DNA of 64,000 bases from Halospina denitrificans. Lineage in GTDB: Bacteria; Pseudomonadota; Gammaproteobacteria; Pseudomonadales; Oleiphilaceae. Positions 9,104 through 20,243 of this stretch are shown here, piece by piece. Position 1 is the first letter of the stretch. Each line of letters opens with the position of its first letter. Under the pieces are notes generated by a model. The model was not told the DNA's origin, searched no databases, and saw only the letters and a list, made by a program, of their open reading frames with translations. The DNA lies in the NCBI RefSeq assembly GCF_004364635.1, contig NZ_SOAX01000002.1, positions 310,001-374,000 on the forward strand, in the 5' to 3' direction. A program made the position numbers and the translations under genes.

Positions 9104-10927
9104 TCAGAAGGCATAGCTCAGGCTTGCAGTCACATTATCCCGATCGGCCATCGCATTGTAGTCTCCGCCAAAGAAGCTCGAATACTTGATCGACGCCTCG
9201 TAATTGCTCTTGTACTCAGCGGTCAGACCGATGGACGCAGACTTCTGGTCTTCGCTGAACGCACCACCGGGCTCAAGCGAATTGCCGTTAACGTCGTGGT
9301 AGAAAGAGAACGTTGGCTTGAGGTTTGCGCCCATAAAGGCGTTGTTATACATCAAGCTGCCCGCGAGCCGATAACCCCACGCAAAGTCGGTAACGAATCC
9401 GTCGGTCGTACAATTGCTCGGGTTAATGTTCTCCTGTTCACAGGTCGTTGAGAAACCGCTCGAATCGAAATCCCCCAGGCCGTAGATACCGGAACGCCCA
9501 TAGCGAGCCTCGGACTTGGGAGGCAGGTCATGAACATAGGTCATCCCCACCTCAGCTATGAAGCTGAGACGGCTTGCCCCAAAGACGCGGTCGAAGAACT
9601 TGATGAACGTGGCCTGGGCCTGTGAGGTCTTGAAGCGGTCATAACCTTTTGTCCGCGCACCCTGAAGCTCCGCCACCTTTGCTGGATCACCACCATCGGT
9701 CCGTTGCTGGTACAGCTTCGAGAATGGCTCCTGCTGGCCACCGGTGATCAGCTGAAAGGCGTTCCACTGAATCGGCATATTCTCACGGAAGCTGTATTCA
9801 GCCCCGACAGACCAGCCACCCGGGATGTTGGTATTCATGCTGATGCCGTACAGCTTGATGTCTTCCGGATAATCAATGAAGTAGCTGGGCAGCGTCTCAC
9901 CGTTGGCGGGATCACTCACACGCCCACTGACGTAGGGCAGGCGGCTGTGATACCGAACGTGATAAAGCCCAAACTCGGTTTCACCCAGTTCCGGCGAATA
10001 CCACTGGAGCGCGACACCAAACTGATCATCACCATCGGGACGCCGGTCCCCCTCGCGCTCAATCACGGCACCGAAGTTCTCATCCGCCACACGTTCACTC
10101 ACCTGGCCAAGACCGTAAACCGGCCCGCAGCCATCAGCGGTAAAGTCATTCGTGGAGAAATAGGTACCACAATCATCAATCTGGGTAGGCTCCCAGTCAA
10201 ACTGCAGGTAAGCCTGAACCGTCAGCGACTGCGTAATACCGGCAGACGCATAGAAGGCCTCAATCGGAAGCAGCGCTTCCCTGAGTTCGGACCCCGGGGA
10301 GCGGATGGCACCCACATCAATCGGGTTGGTGGAATTGATGCCACCCTGGATGAACGTGCTTTCACCCCAGTTAAAAACCTGACGGCCATACCGCAGGCTC
10401 ACCGGTACTTCCCCAACATTCCAGTCAGTCCACACGTACGCGTCGAGAAGCTCACCTCCGGAGGCATTATCCTTGCCGTCTTCGCTGATGGTCTGTCGGC
10501 CATCACGCGTAAAGTCGTCATCCTTGACGCGGAAGTCATACCAGTAGCGACCACGCACAAAACCGCCTGCCCGGGTAAGGGAGCCCCCATAGTAGTTGCG
10601 GTTCAGGTAGAGTTCGCTGGTGCCACGGATGATTTCGGAATAGGTGTCGCCGGAATCGAAGTTCAGGTTGCCATCATCGTAGTTGGTCGAGGACGCACCG
10701 GTGGTATCGCCAGCCGATACCCCGTCCAGGTTGCCCTGGCCAATCAGGTCCTTATCGCGGCTCTCGGTCCGCCAGCCGGCGGCGGCGGTCAGCTGGGTGT
10801 CGAAGGCGCCTTCCATCTCGCCAACGTTGAAATTGAAGGCACTGACCGGAGAGGCCAGGCCGGCGGCAATGGCGGCAGCCAGCGGCATCTTGACCCATTT
10901 CTGCCACTGTTGTGTTCTTTTTATCAT
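9104..10927 (-). CDS. DUF1302 family outer-membrane protein
   Basis: A 607-residue protein with a long positive N-region, signal peptide (PLAAAIAAGLASPVSA, cleavage near residue 30) and FNFNVGEMEGAFDTQLTAAAGWR at the start of the mature chain, typical of DUF1302. The C-terminus ends NVTASLSYAF with the terminal Phe of outer-membrane barrels. Many Tyr/Trp and alternating strands support a large barrel. It is first in a two-gene operon with the DUF1329 gene. DUF1302/DUF1329 pairs are thought to move or sense lipophilic compounds at the outer membrane. Divergent thiolase gene at 11082 may share control. Confidence 0.9.
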   Translation of the reverse strand: MIKRTQQWQKWVKMPLAAAIAAGLASPVSAFNFNVGEMEGAFDTQLTAAAGWRTESRDKDLIGQGNLDGVSAGDTTGASSTNYDDGNLNFDSGDTYSEIIRGTSELYLNRNYYGGSLTRAGGFVRGRYWYDFRVKDDDFTRDGRQTISEDGKDNASGGELLDAYVWTDWNVGEVPVSLRYGRQVFNWGESTFIQGGINSTNPIDVGAIRSPGSELREALLPIEAFYASAGITQSLTVQAYLQFDWEPTQIDDCGTYFSTNDFTADGCGPVYGLGQVSERVADENFGAVIEREGDRRPDGDDQFGVALQWYSPELGETEFGLYHVRYHSRLPYVSGRVSDPANGETLPSYFIDYPEDIKLYGISMNTNIPGGWSVGAEYSFRENMPIQWNAFQLITGGQQEPFSKLYQQRTDGGDPAKVAELQGARTKGYDRFKTSQAQATFIKFFDRVFGASRLSFIAEVGMTYVHDLPPKSEARYGRSGIYGLGDFDSSGFSTTCEQENINPSNCTTDGFVTDFAWGYRLAGSLMYNNAFMGANLKPTFSFYHDVNGNSLEPGGAFSEDQKSASIGLTAEYKSNYEASIKYSSFFGGDYNAMADRDNVTASLSYAF

Positions 10928-10991
10928 TGAACGCTTCTCCGTTTATCTGGATCGCTGCTCTGGTATTGTGGGTTACTACAGATTGACCTTC

Positions 10992-11021
10992 ACTATAGAC
11001 ACAAAATCCAGAATCAACCAA
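10992..11021 (-). promoter_or_regulatory. Candidate promoter for the DUF1302-DUF1329 operon
   Basis: On the - strand, TTGGTT (complement of 11016-11021) and TATAGT (complement of 10992-10997) are separated by 18 nt. It lies about 65 nt before the DUF1302 start codon. The -35 is weak, the -10 fair. Confidence 0.35.
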
Positions 11022-11025
11022 TTTT

Positions 11026-11055
11026 CGGTCACAGATTTTTTAGCGCCCGTGACCG
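11026..11055. promoter_or_regulatory. Inverted repeat, possible operator between DUF1302 and thiolase genes
   Basis: CGGTCAC (11026-11032) and GTGACCG (11049-11055) are perfect 7-nt inverted repeats with 16 nt between them. The left arm sits 5 nt behind the candidate -35 of the DUF1302 promoter. The centre-to-centre distance of 23 nt (about two helical turns) would suit a dimeric regulator. The regulator is not known. Confidence 0.3.
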
Positions 11056-11081
11056 GAAGCCGCTGTAACCGGAGATAGAAT

Positions 11082-12266
11082 ATGAGTGCAGATCCCATTA
11101 TCATTGCCGGAGCAACACGCACCCCTATGGGAAGCTTTCTCGGCAGTCTTTCACCGCTGAGTGCGCCACAGCTTGGTGCGGAAACAATACGCCGTGCCCT
11201 ATCCCAGGCAGGCATCCAACCCGAAGCCGTCGATGAAGTCATCATGGGCAACGTCCTGCCGGCCGGCGTGGGTCAGGGGCCGGCACGTCAGGCCGCCAGA
11301 AAAGGCGGACTTCCCGATGGATGCGGTGCCACAACCATCAATAAACTGTGCGGCTCGGGCATGAAGGCAGTCATGTTCGGGCATGACCTGCTGCGCGCCA
11401 GCAGTGCCGGAATCGTTATGGCGGGCGGCATGGAAAGCATGTCCAATGCCCCCTATGTGCTCCAGGGGGCGCGAAGGGGCTATCGGATGGGGCCGGGGCA
11501 GCCGCCCCAGGACCACATGTTCCTGGATGGACTCCAGGATGCGGAAACCGACCGCCTGATGGGGGCCTTTGCCCAGGAGACAGCAGACCGGGAGGGTTAC
11601 TCCCGAGAGGCCATGGACGATTTTGCCATCCGCTCCCTGCAGCGTGCCCGGGAAGCCATTGAACAGGGGTGGCTGGCGCCGGAGATGACACCGCTGAGCG
11701 TTCCCGGGAAAAAGGAAACACTTGAGGTCAATGATGACGAACAGCCAGGCCAGGCCGACCTGGAGCGCATCCCTTCAATGCGCCCGGCTTTTGCAAAGGA
11801 TGGGACCATCACTGCGGCCAATGCTTCTTCCATTTCCGACGGCGCCTCCGCCCTGATGCTGATGCCCGAGTCCCGGGCCGCATCAGAGGGCGTTACGCCG
11901 TTGGCGCGGATCCACGGCCATGCGACCTTCTCCCGGCATCCGTCGGAATTCACCCTGGCCCCGGTTGGCGCCATCCAACGGCTTCTTGAAAAAACCGGCT
12001 GGGCCGCTTCGGACGTCGACCTCTTCGAGATCAATGAGGCCTTTGCTGTCGTCACCATGATCGCCATGGACCAGCTCAGCCTGCCCGCCGATAAGGTGAA
12101 TATCCATGGCGGCGCCTGCGCCCAGGGGCATCCTATCGGCTCCACCGGTTCAAGGCTGATTGTGTCGCTGATTCACGCGCTGCGACGCACCGGCGGCAAG
12201 CGGGGCATCGCCTCACTCTGCATCGGCGGGGGCGAGGCCACGGCCGTGGCTATTGAGTGCTTATAG
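11082..12266 (+). CDS. Acetyl-CoA C-acetyltransferase (thiolase II, AtoB/PhaA type)
   Basis: A 394-residue thiolase. The nucleophilic Cys is at about residue 90 in NKLCGSGMKAV. The NEAFA motif, the GGACAQGHPIGSTGSR His motif and the C-terminal CIGGGEATA with the second catalytic Cys are all present. Full length (family about 392). Such enzymes condense two acetyl-CoA to acetoacetyl-CoA or run the reverse reaction in ketone-body or fatty-acid breakdown. No beta-oxidation partner is adjacent; the nearest lipid-related genes are the divergent DUF1302/DUF1329 pair. Convergent with zapE, 23 nt apart. Confidence 0.92.
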   Translation: MSADPIIIAGATRTPMGSFLGSLSPLSAPQLGAETIRRALSQAGIQPEAVDEVIMGNVLPAGVGQGPARQAARKGGLPDGCGATTINKLCGSGMKAVMFGHDLLRASSAGIVMAGGMESMSNAPYVLQGARRGYRMGPGQPPQDHMFLDGLQDAETDRLMGAFAQETADREGYSREAMDDFAIRSLQRAREAIEQGWLAPEMTPLSVPGKKETLEVNDDEQPGQADLERIPSMRPAFAKDGTITAANASSISDGASALMLMPESRAASEGVTPLARIHGHATFSRHPSEFTLAPVGAIQRLLEKTGWAASDVDLFEINEAFAVVTMIAMDQLSLPADKVNIHGGACAQGHPIGSTGSRLIVSLIHALRRTGGKRGIASLCIGGGEATAVAIECL

Positions 12267-12289
12267 AACGAACCATCACAGAGCCAACC

Positions 12290-13423
12290 TCAGGCTTTAT
12301 GCGGCAACTCCAGGTAGTCGCGCGACTGCATTTCCAGCAGCCGCGACTCCGTCCGTTCAAACTCGAACGCGAGGTTGGTGCCGCGATACAATTCGTGGAT
12401 CGGTGCCTCGGCTGACAGAATCAGTTTAACGCACCGGTCATAGAACTCATCGACCATATTGATGAAGCGCCGTGCACGGTCATCCGAGTTCGCATCCATC
12501 ACCGGTACACCACTGACGATCACGGCGTGGAATTCCCGGGCGAGCTCGATGTAGTCGTTCTGGCTCCGGGGTCCATCGCACAATTCCTGGAACTCGAACC
12601 AGACCACATCGTCCGCATGGCGACGAGCCCGTATGAAACGGCCGTTAACCTCCAAATCCCGTTCATGATCCCCCCCTTCTATGGCCAGGTCGCGGTAACT
12701 CTTTTCCAGTCCCGTCTCCGCCACCTCATCAAGCGGCCAATGGAAAAGCTGGGCCTGCTCCAGGGTCCGCAACCGGTAATCGACACCGCCATCAATGTTC
12801 AGAACCCTGGTGTAACGGTTCAGAAGATCAATGGCGGGGAGGAACCGAGCCCGCTGCAAACCGTTCCAGTAGAGCCCATCCGGTTCAATATTGGAGGTGC
12901 ATACCAGGGTAACGCCCCGGTAGAAGAGTCCCTTGAGCAGATTGGCCAGAATCATGGCATCACCGATATCGGAAACAAAGAACTCATCGAAGCAGATCAC
13001 CCGCGTCTCCCGGGCGAAACGCTCGGCAATCGCATCCAGCGGGTTGCTGTAACCTTCCATTTCCGCAAGCTCGCGGTGAACCCGCTGCATAAAGCGGTGA
13101 AAATGGATCCTCATCTTGCGTTCGAACGGTAGCGACTCGTAAAAGAGATCCATGAGGTAGGTTTTGCCGCGCCCCACCCCACCCCAGAAATAAAGCCCGG
13201 TTACGGGCGTCTCACGCCCGCCGTGCAGCCAGCGCCCCAGGCGCTTCATTGGTTTGTTGAGCTGCTCCTCGGCCCGGATCAGCTCCCGATAAAGCGCATC
13301 GAGGTGCTGAATGGCAAGCTCCTGGGCCGAGTCATGCTGGAACCCCGCTTCATTCTGATCGCGCCGATATTGCTCCAATGGTGTTTCGGGCCTTTGGGAC
13401 GGCATTTCCTGGCTGTTTTCCAT
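12290..13423 (-). CDS. zapE: Cell division ATPase ZapE (AFG1/YhcM family)
   Basis: The 377-residue protein is an AFG1-type P-loop ATPase. Walker A is GGVGRGKTYLMD, Walker B is VICFDEFFVSDI, and the sensor segment LVCTSNIEPDGLY follows. The N-terminal TPLEQYRRDQ and the family-specific FHRFMQRVH are present. In Escherichia coli ZapE binds FtsZ and supports division under stress. It is divergent from zapG (166 nt apart), the usual neighbour. Confidence 0.92.
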   Translation of the reverse strand: MENSQEMPSQRPETPLEQYRRDQNEAGFQHDSAQELAIQHLDALYRELIRAEEQLNKPMKRLGRWLHGGRETPVTGLYFWGGVGRGKTYLMDLFYESLPFERKMRIHFHRFMQRVHRELAEMEGYSNPLDAIAERFARETRVICFDEFFVSDIGDAMILANLLKGLFYRGVTLVCTSNIEPDGLYWNGLQRARFLPAIDLLNRYTRVLNIDGGVDYRLRTLEQAQLFHWPLDEVAETGLEKSYRDLAIEGGDHERDLEVNGRFIRARRHADDVVWFEFQELCDGPRSQNDYIELAREFHAVIVSGVPVMDANSDDRARRFINMVDEFYDRCVKLILSAEAPIHELYRGTNLAFEFERTESRLLEMQSRDYLELPHKA

Positions 13424-13589
13424 GCACTCCTCGATGCGGTTCAGGGAGGGCTCATTATCCGGATTTTTGCGCCGGTCTCCAAACCCGTTAAGCTGGGGCT
13501 GTTGCCGGGAGACGCTTTGTCATACCATGGTGCTCACACCACGCTCCCGGTAGAATCCGGTAGATACCAGGCAATATAAGGATCATGAT

Positions 13590-14048
13590 ATGGAGTCCAT
13601 GCTTGTGGTCGGCATCGCGGCACTGGCTATTGGCCTAGCCCTTGGCTGGGGCATCGCGCGAACGACCGGCAACCGTAATGTGCGCCAACGGCGACTGGCC
13701 CAGCAGCTCGACGCCCTGCAGACAGAGCACACCCGTTACCAGGCGCAGGTCAACGAGCATTTCATGGAGACCGCCGAACTGATTCGCCGACTCAATGACT
13801 CCTACCGGGATGTCCACCAGCATCTGGCCAAGGGCGCGAGCAAACTCTGCACCGAAAATGATGCCCGACAGGAGCTTGAGCAGGCCCGACAGGACAACCA
13901 GCTCGCCTATCAGAACCAGGAAGACGACGACGGTGTGGAACCTCCCCGGGATTACGCGCCACGCAATGACAATGTTGACAATGGCACACTCTCCGAGGAC
14001 TACGGGCTTTCCGAGAAGGCGGAACGGGAAGAACGCTCCGGAACCTGA
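13590..14048 (+). CDS. zapG: YhcB/ZapG family cell-envelope protein (DUF1043)
   Basis: A 152-residue protein with one N-terminal membrane helix (residues 4-22) followed by a long charged coiled-coil region (about 30-75), then an acidic, disordered tail. AALAIGLALGWGIAR and the LNDSYRDVHQHLAKGA segment fit DUF1043. YhcB/ZapG is an inner-membrane protein interacting with the divisome and the Rod elongation machinery. An AAGGATC Shine-Dalgarno-like sequence precedes the ATG. Confidence 0.82.
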   Translation: MESMLVVGIAALAIGLALGWGIARTTGNRNVRQRRLAQQLDALQTEHTRYQAQVNEHFMETAELIRRLNDSYRDVHQHLAKGASKLCTENDARQELEQARQDNQLAYQNQEDDDGVEPPRDYAPRNDNVDNGTLSEDYGLSEKAEREERSGT

Positions 14049-14056
14049 GCCCGCCC

Positions 14057-14815
14057 TCAGGCCGGGCTGGGGTCATCGATAAAGTGATGCTCAATTCCAA
14101 GCGCGCTTTCGAGCGCTGCGCCGAGCGCCTGAACTCCGTGCCGCTCGGTGGCATGATGCCCGGCGGCATAGAAGTGGATGCCGTTTTCCCGGGCACTGTG
14201 AACCGTTGGCTCGGAAATTTCACCGCTGATATAGGCGTCCACGCTCAGCCCTGCTGCACGGTCGATCATTCCCTGGGCACCACCGGTACACCATGCAACA
14301 CGCTTTATGATTTCAGGACCGCCGGCGACATGGAGGGGCGTCTGAGCCAGCCCGTCCTCCATACGCCTCCCCAATGCCTCGGCAGAAACCGGCTCGTCGA
14401 GCTCGCCTTGCCATAGCAGTTCGCGGGGATCATCGGTCACCGGCTCGGGATTGCGTACGCCAAGGGTCGCCCCCAGGCAGGCGTTATTGCCCATGGTTCG
14501 ATGGGCGTCCAGTGGCAGATGATAGGCCACCAGGGAAACATCATTGGCCAGTAGCGTGCGTATCCGGCGCTGCTTCATGCCGCGGATACAGGGATCCTCC
14601 CCCTTCCAGAAGTAGCCATGATGAACCAGGACCATATCCGCACCGGCCTCGATGGCCTGTTCCAGAAAACGCTGACTGGCGGTAACACCGGAAATCACCC
14701 GGGCGACCGGGTGGCGCCCCTCAACCTGAAGCCCGTTCGGGCAATAGTCCTGGAACCGGTCCGGCTCCAGCCACCCATTCAGTGTCTTTAGTATGGTATC
14801 GCGATCAGTGCCCAT
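14057..14815 (-). CDS. Nif3-like dinuclear metal-centre hexameric protein (YbgI/DUF34)
   Basis: The 252-residue protein has the Nif3 features: DYCPNGLQVEG near residue 22, the VLVHHGYFW metal-binding histidines, HLPLDAH, and the C-terminal GHHATERHGVQALGAAL. These bind two metal ions in a hexameric ring. Proposed as a GTP cyclohydrolase I type 2 homologue or metal-related protein; the real role is unsettled. Located between zapG (convergent) and hisC. Confidence 0.9.
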   Translation of the reverse strand: MGTDRDTILKTLNGWLEPDRFQDYCPNGLQVEGRHPVARVISGVTASQRFLEQAIEAGADMVLVHHGYFWKGEDPCIRGMKQRRIRTLLANDVSLVAYHLPLDAHRTMGNNACLGATLGVRNPEPVTDDPRELLWQGELDEPVSAEALGRRMEDGLAQTPLHVAGGPEIIKRVAWCTGGAQGMIDRAAGLSVDAYISGEISEPTVHSARENGIHFYAAGHHATERHGVQALGAALESALGIEHHFIDDPSPA

Positions 14816-14833
14816 GACGCTTCCGCTCCCGAT

Positions 14834-15901
14834 TCACTGCAACCGTTCAAGAATCTCACCCAGCGCCTTGACCAGCGCATTGGTCTGCTCCCGGGTGCCT
14901 ACGGTAATGCGAAGAAAATCCCGAATCCTCGGCTTATCAAAGTGGCGAACGATAATGCCATAATCACGCAGATGCGAGGCCAGGACATCGCCGCTACCAG
15001 CCGGATGCCGACACAGGACAAAGTTGGCTGCTGACGGTAATACCGTAAAGCCCTGTGCCTCCAGAGCCTCGACCATAAAGGCCCGCCCATCGATCACCAG
15101 ATCCCGGCACTGCTGAAAGTAGTGATCGTCCTCAATGGCGGCAATGGCCCCAGCCTGTGCGAGACGATCCAGTGGGTAGGAATTGAAGCTGTTCTTGATG
15201 CGGCTCAGCCCATCGATCAGGTGTGCTTGACCGAGGGCGAACCCGACCCTCAAGCCTGCCAGCGAACGGGACTTTGACAGTGTCTGGGTGACCAGAAGAT
15301 TCGGGTACCGGTTAATCAGGCGACTGGCGCTTTCGCCCCCAAAATCCACATAGGCCTCATCGACCACAACGACCCGTTCCGGGTTCGCTGCCAGGATCGT
15401 CTCCACCGACTCGAGCGGCAGGAAGATCCCCGTGGGCGCGTTCGGGTTCGGAAAGATAACGCCACCATTGGGCGGCTGGAAACCATTCGGGTCAATACGG
15501 AAGTCCTCATCCAGCGGACAGGTCTTGCCCTCCAACCCGTAAAGGCCGCAATAAACCGGATAGAAGCTGTAGGTAATGTCCGGAAACAGAACGTGTTCAT
15601 CCGGCTGGAATAACCCCTGGAAGATAAAAGCCAGCACTTCGTCCGACCCGTTGCCAAGGAAAACCTGACTGGCATCCAGGCCATGATAGCCGGCAATGAC
15701 GTCCCGCAGCCTTTCACCTTCCGGATCCGGATAAAGACGCAAAGACTCGTCCGCTGCCGCCTGGATCGCTTCAATCACCTTTGGAGAAGGGCCGAAGGGG
15801 CTCTCATTGGTATTGAGCTTAACCAGGTTGGGCACTTTTGGCTGCTCGCCGGGCACATAGGGCTTGAGCTCATGCACCCGGGCATTCCAGAAACGACTCA
15901 T
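14834..15901 (-). CDS. hisC: Histidinol-phosphate aminotransferase HisC
   Basis: A PLP-dependent class I/II aminotransferase converting imidazole-acetol phosphate and glutamate to histidinol phosphate. Visible are the substrate segment [41 protein letters not shown] and the PLP lysine in [16 protein letters not shown]. The frame is open further upstream, but [15 protein letters not shown] at 15901 is the conserved N-terminus and gives 355 residues, normal for HisC. Its ATG lies 7 nt after the hisD stop, so hisG-hisD-hisC are one operon. Confidence 0.95.
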   Translation of the reverse strand: MSRFWNARVHELKPYVPGEQPKVPNLVKLNTNESPFGPSPKVIEAIQAAADESLRLYPDPEGERLRDVIAGYHGLDASQVFLGNGSDEVLAFIFQGLFQPDEHVLFPDITYSFYPVYCGLYGLEGKTCPLDEDFRIDPNGFQPPNGGVIFPNPNAPTGIFLPLESVETILAANPERVVVVDEAYVDFGGESASRLINRYPNLLVTQTLSKSRSLAGLRVGFALGQAHLIDGLSRIKNSFNSYPLDRLAQAGAIAAIEDDHYFQQCRDLVIDGRAFMVEALEAQGFTVLPSAANFVLCRHPAGSGDVLASHLRDYGIIVRHFDKPRIRDFLRITVGTREQTNALVKALGEILERLQ

Positions 15902-15908
15902 GGCAGCC

Positions 15909-17216
15909 TCAGGACCGCAAGCGGTATTCGGCGGAGCGCGCGTGCGCGGTAAGCCCTTCGCCCCGGGCCAGAACGGAGGCGGTACGACCCGCCTGCGAGG
16001 CACCCTCGCCCGTAAAGTAGATCACGGAGGAACGCTTCTGGAAATCATAGACCCCCAGGGGCGATGAGAAACGCGCCGTTCCGCCGGTGGGGAGCACGTG
16101 GTTGGGGCCCGCACAATAATCACCGAGAACTTCCGCCGTGTAGGATCCCATGAAGATGGCGCCCGCGTGGCGGATCTCCGCAAGCAGGCCATCCGGATCA
16201 GCAACGGAAAGCTCAAGGTGCTCGGGGGCAATGCGATTACTCACATCCGCTGCCTCCGAGAGAGAGGCTACCTTGATGAGCATGCCCCGATCCTCGAGAG
16301 AGCGCCGGATGATCTCCGCCCGCTCCATGGTCGGAAGCAGCTTTTCCATGCTCTGGTGCACCCGGTCCAGGTAGTCCGCATCCGGGGAGACCAGAATGGA
16401 CTGCGCCTGCTCGTCATGTTCTGCCTGGGAGAAGAGATCCATGGCAATCCAGTCGGGATCGGTGGTGCCATCGCCAACGACCAGGATCTCGGAGGGACCG
16501 GCCACCATATCGATGCCAACGATCCCGAAAACCTCGCGCTTGGCCATGGCAACAAAGATGTTCCCGGGGCCAACAATCTTGTCCACGGCGGGGACCGTCT
16601 CGGTTCCATAGGCCAGCGCGGCGATGGCCTGCGCCCCTCCCAGCGTGTAGATCCGGTCCACACCGGCAATAACGGCCGCGGCCAGCACCAGGTCGCTGAG
16701 TTCACCGTCGGGTGCGGGTACCACCATGACCACTTCTGACACACCAGCCACCCGGGCCGGGATCGCGTTCATCAGGACCGACGAGGGGTACGCGGCCTTG
16801 CCACCCGGCACATAGAGGCCTGCCCGATCGACGGGCAGGACACGCTGGCCCAGGCGGGTCCCGTCTGCCTCCTCATACTGCCAGGACTCGGGCCGCTGCT
16901 TTTCGTGATAGGCCCGGATCCGGCTGGCAGCGTGCTCAAGCGCCTCGCGTTCATCAGCGCCAATCGCGTCCAGTGCACGATCAAGACGCTCCCGGGAAAC
17001 CTGCAGGTCTGAAACCGAGGCCGCATCAAGGCGGTCAAGGCTGGCCGTGTAACGCAGAACGGCGGCATCGCCCTCGGTACGCACCGCATCCAGGATCTCC
17101 CGAACCGTTTCCTGCACTTTCGGGTCAATGCTGTCGTCCCAGGCGATCTTCTGATGCAGCTTCTGATCGAACTCAGCAGAACCGGTATCAAGTCGGGTAA
17201 TATCAAGCGAGCTCAT
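15909..17216 (-). CDS. hisD: Histidinol dehydrogenase HisD
   Basis: Catalyses the last two steps of histidine synthesis, oxidising L-histidinol with NAD. The 435-residue length is standard. Key parts include [59 protein letters not shown] (catalytic Glu/His and zinc ligands) and [18 protein letters not shown]. The start [10 protein letters not shown] at 17216 is chosen over upstream codons because it follows the hisG stop by 4 nt and fits homologues. Confidence 0.96.
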   Translation of the reverse strand: MSSLDITRLDTGSAEFDQKLHQKIAWDDSIDPKVQETVREILDAVRTEGDAAVLRYTASLDRLDAASVSDLQVSRERLDRALDAIGADEREALEHAASRIRAYHEKQRPESWQYEEADGTRLGQRVLPVDRAGLYVPGGKAAYPSSVLMNAIPARVAGVSEVVMVVPAPDGELSDLVLAAAVIAGVDRIYTLGGAQAIAALAYGTETVPAVDKIVGPGNIFVAMAKREVFGIVGIDMVAGPSEILVVGDGTTDPDWIAMDLFSQAEHDEQAQSILVSPDADYLDRVHQSMEKLLPTMERAEIIRRSLEDRGMLIKVASLSEAADVSNRIAPEHLELSVADPDGLLAEIRHAGAIFMGSYTAEVLGDYCAGPNHVLPTGGTARFSSPLGVYDFQKRSSVIYFTGEGASQAGRTASVLARGEGLTAHARSAEYRLRS

Positions 17217-17220
17217 GGGA

Positions 17221-17871
17221 CTACTCCGGTGTCTCTTTCCGGGACACGGCCTCAGCCATCTGATCAAGGACGGGCTGAAGCCTCTCGTGTTTCATTTTCA
17301 TGGCGGCGCGACTGACAACCACCCGCGAACTGATCCAGGCAATGGTTTCCCTGGGCTCCAGGCCATTGGCTTTCAGCGTGTTCCCGGTGTCTACAATATC
17401 CACAATCTCATCAGCCAGACCCAGCAGGGGCGCCAACTCCATGGCGCCGTAGAGCTTGATGATATCCGCCTGTTTGCCTTCCGCCGCGTAGTATTCGCGC
17501 GCCAGCCGGGTAAACTTGGTGGCAACCCTGACCCGGCCCTCCGGCGGCGCCTGACCGGCAACACCCGCCGTCATCAGCCGGCACTTTGCAATTCTCAGAT
17601 CCAGTGGCTCATACAGGCCCTCGCCCCCATGTTCCATCAACACGTCCTTGCCAGCCACGCCCATGTCGGCGCCGCCATACTGAACATAGGTGGGCACGTC
17701 TGTGGCCCTGATAATAAGCAGGCGCACCCCCGGGACCGTTGTTTCAAACACCAGCTTGCGGGACTTCTCCGGATCCTCCTCCGGCTCGATACCCGCCGCC
17801 GCCAGAAGGGGCAGCGTCTCTTCCAGAATACGCCCCTTGGACAGGGCAATGGTCAATTGGTCCGACATCAT
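17221..17871 (-). CDS. hisG: ATP phosphoribosyltransferase HisG, short form
   Basis: First enzyme of histidine synthesis. The 216-residue length marks the short HisG(S) class, which lacks the C-terminal feedback domain and works with the HisZ regulatory subunit. Visible are [31 protein letters not shown] and the PRPP-binding [17 protein letters not shown]. Two adjacent in-frame ATGs (17871, 17868) are possible. No hisZ is found in this window; in Pseudomonas it lies elsewhere in the genome. Confidence 0.95.
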   Translation of the reverse strand: MMSDQLTIALSKGRILEETLPLLAAAGIEPEEDPEKSRKLVFETTVPGVRLLIIRATDVPTYVQYGGADMGVAGKDVLMEHGGEGLYEPLDLRIAKCRLMTAGVAGQAPPEGRVRVATKFTRLAREYYAAEGKQADIIKLYGAMELAPLLGLADEIVDIVDTGNTLKANGLEPRETIAWISSRVVVSRAAMKMKHERLQPVLDQMAEAVSRKETPE

Positions 17872-17893
17872 TCTACAAACTGCCTTTCAGTGT

Positions 17894-19186
<1,293 letters not shown>

Positions 19187-19429
19187 TTACTGCTGGCGCG
19201 CCTGCCATTCTTCCGGTGTCATGGCCCTGATGGTCAGGGCGTGAATGGTGCCTTCGGCAAGCAGATCGTTCAGTTCCGCGTAGATGAGCTGCTGCCGCCT
19301 GACCCGGCTGAGGTCATTGAAACGCTCCCCGATCGCGATCACGAGAAACTTGTTGCCATCATTCTGAACCTCAATCTGGCAATCCGGTAACGCACTTGCC
19401 AGTCGTTCGCGAACATCCTCCGCCTGCAT
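19187..19429 (-). CDS. ibaG: BolA-family protein IbaG
   Basis: An 80-residue BolA/IbaG (YrbA) protein. The conserved FVIVAI-like strand appears as KFLVIAIGERF, followed by RVRRQQLIYAELNDLLAEGTIHALTIRAMTPEEW (the family-defining region, split as RQQLIYAEL and IHALTIRAMTPEEW). Proteins of this family bind [2Fe-2S] clusters with monothiol glutaredoxins. Located 30 nt upstream of murA, the usual position. Confidence 0.9.
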   Translation of the reverse strand: MQAEDVRERLASALPDCQIEVQNDGNKFLVIAIGERFNDLSRVRRQQLIYAELNDLLAEGTIHALTIRAMTPEEWQARQQ

Positions 19430-19516
19430 GGAAGCTCCAATCTGCCCGTATGAAAGCTGAGCATTATACCCTACCAGGCCGACTCATCACAGATGCGGCC
19501 TGACGCACTGGAGGCA

Positions 19517-20209
19517 CTACTGGTCGGAAGCTTCCCCATCCTTGACGGCGTCTTCCAGGCCATCAATATCGGCTGCTTCGGCCGACCACTGGTCAATGAC
19601 CGCGGCAACGTCACCATCCTGGGCCTGCATCTGCTGCTCGAACCGGTCCCGGAAGGCCAGACCGATATTGATGCCCTCGACGATGACGTTCTCCATCTGC
19701 CAGTTGCCCTCCTCGGGGCGGTACATGGAGTAGGCAACCCCATAACGCTCACCAGTGTCGGTAGTGATGCGCAGGTTCACGGTAGCCCTGTCATCATGGC
19801 GGGGGTTGATCTCAACACTTTCCACGGCAAGATCGAAGTCGCTGCTGTTGATACTGACCGCTGCACCACCGTAGGCGTCATAAAGACTGCGCCGAAAGGC
19901 CTCGACAAACTGGTCCCGCTGCTCCCCGGAAGCCTGTCGCGCATACTTGCCCATAACGCGCGCCGCGACCCGGCGGAACGCAACGAACTCACCGAGTGCC
20001 TGATCCATTTCCTCGTAGAAGGCCTCCCGATCCTCGCTGTACAGATCCTGGATCTTCCCGAGCCTGTCAACGAGATCTAACGTATTGTCTTCCACATATT
20101 CCCTGAGCGCTTCTTCCTCCGAAGACGCTGCTACTATCTGGAACGGCAGCACCAGCAGCGCGATCAACGCCAGAAAATGGGCCGCCCTATGGTATGAATG
20201 GTTTGTCAC
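19517..20209 (-). CDS. mlaC: Phospholipid-binding periplasmic protein MlaC
   Basis: A secreted MlaC/Ttg2D protein that shuttles phospholipids between outer and inner membranes. GTG at 20209 is preferred: AGGAG lies 7-8 nt upstream, and it leaves a 34-nt gap from mlaD, while the ATG at 20251 would overlap mlaD. The product is 230 residues with a signal peptide (FLALIALLVLPFQIVAA). FRRSLYDAYGGAAV, and the NWQMENVIVEGINIGLAFRDRFEQ block (key part VIVEGINIGL), are family signatures. The C-terminus is a long acidic extension. The expected mlaB gene does not follow. Confidence 0.92.
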   Translation of the reverse strand: MTNHSYHRAAHFLALIALLVLPFQIVAASSEEEALREYVEDNTLDLVDRLGKIQDLYSEDREAFYEEMDQALGEFVAFRRVAARVMGKYARQASGEQRDQFVEAFRRSLYDAYGGAAVSINSSDFDLAVESVEINPRHDDRATVNLRITTDTGERYGVAYSMYRPEEGNWQMENVIVEGINIGLAFRDRFEQQMQAQDGDVAAVIDQWSAEAADIDGLEDAVKDGEASDQ

Positions 20210-20243
20210 CTGCAGTCTCCTGTTGCTGTGAATACGACCTGTC

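Noticed and set aside
14048-14068. AGCCCG/CGGGCT hairpin between zapG and the Nif3-like gene
   Set aside because: Stem is short, overlaps both stop codons and lacks a T run, so a terminator call is not supported.
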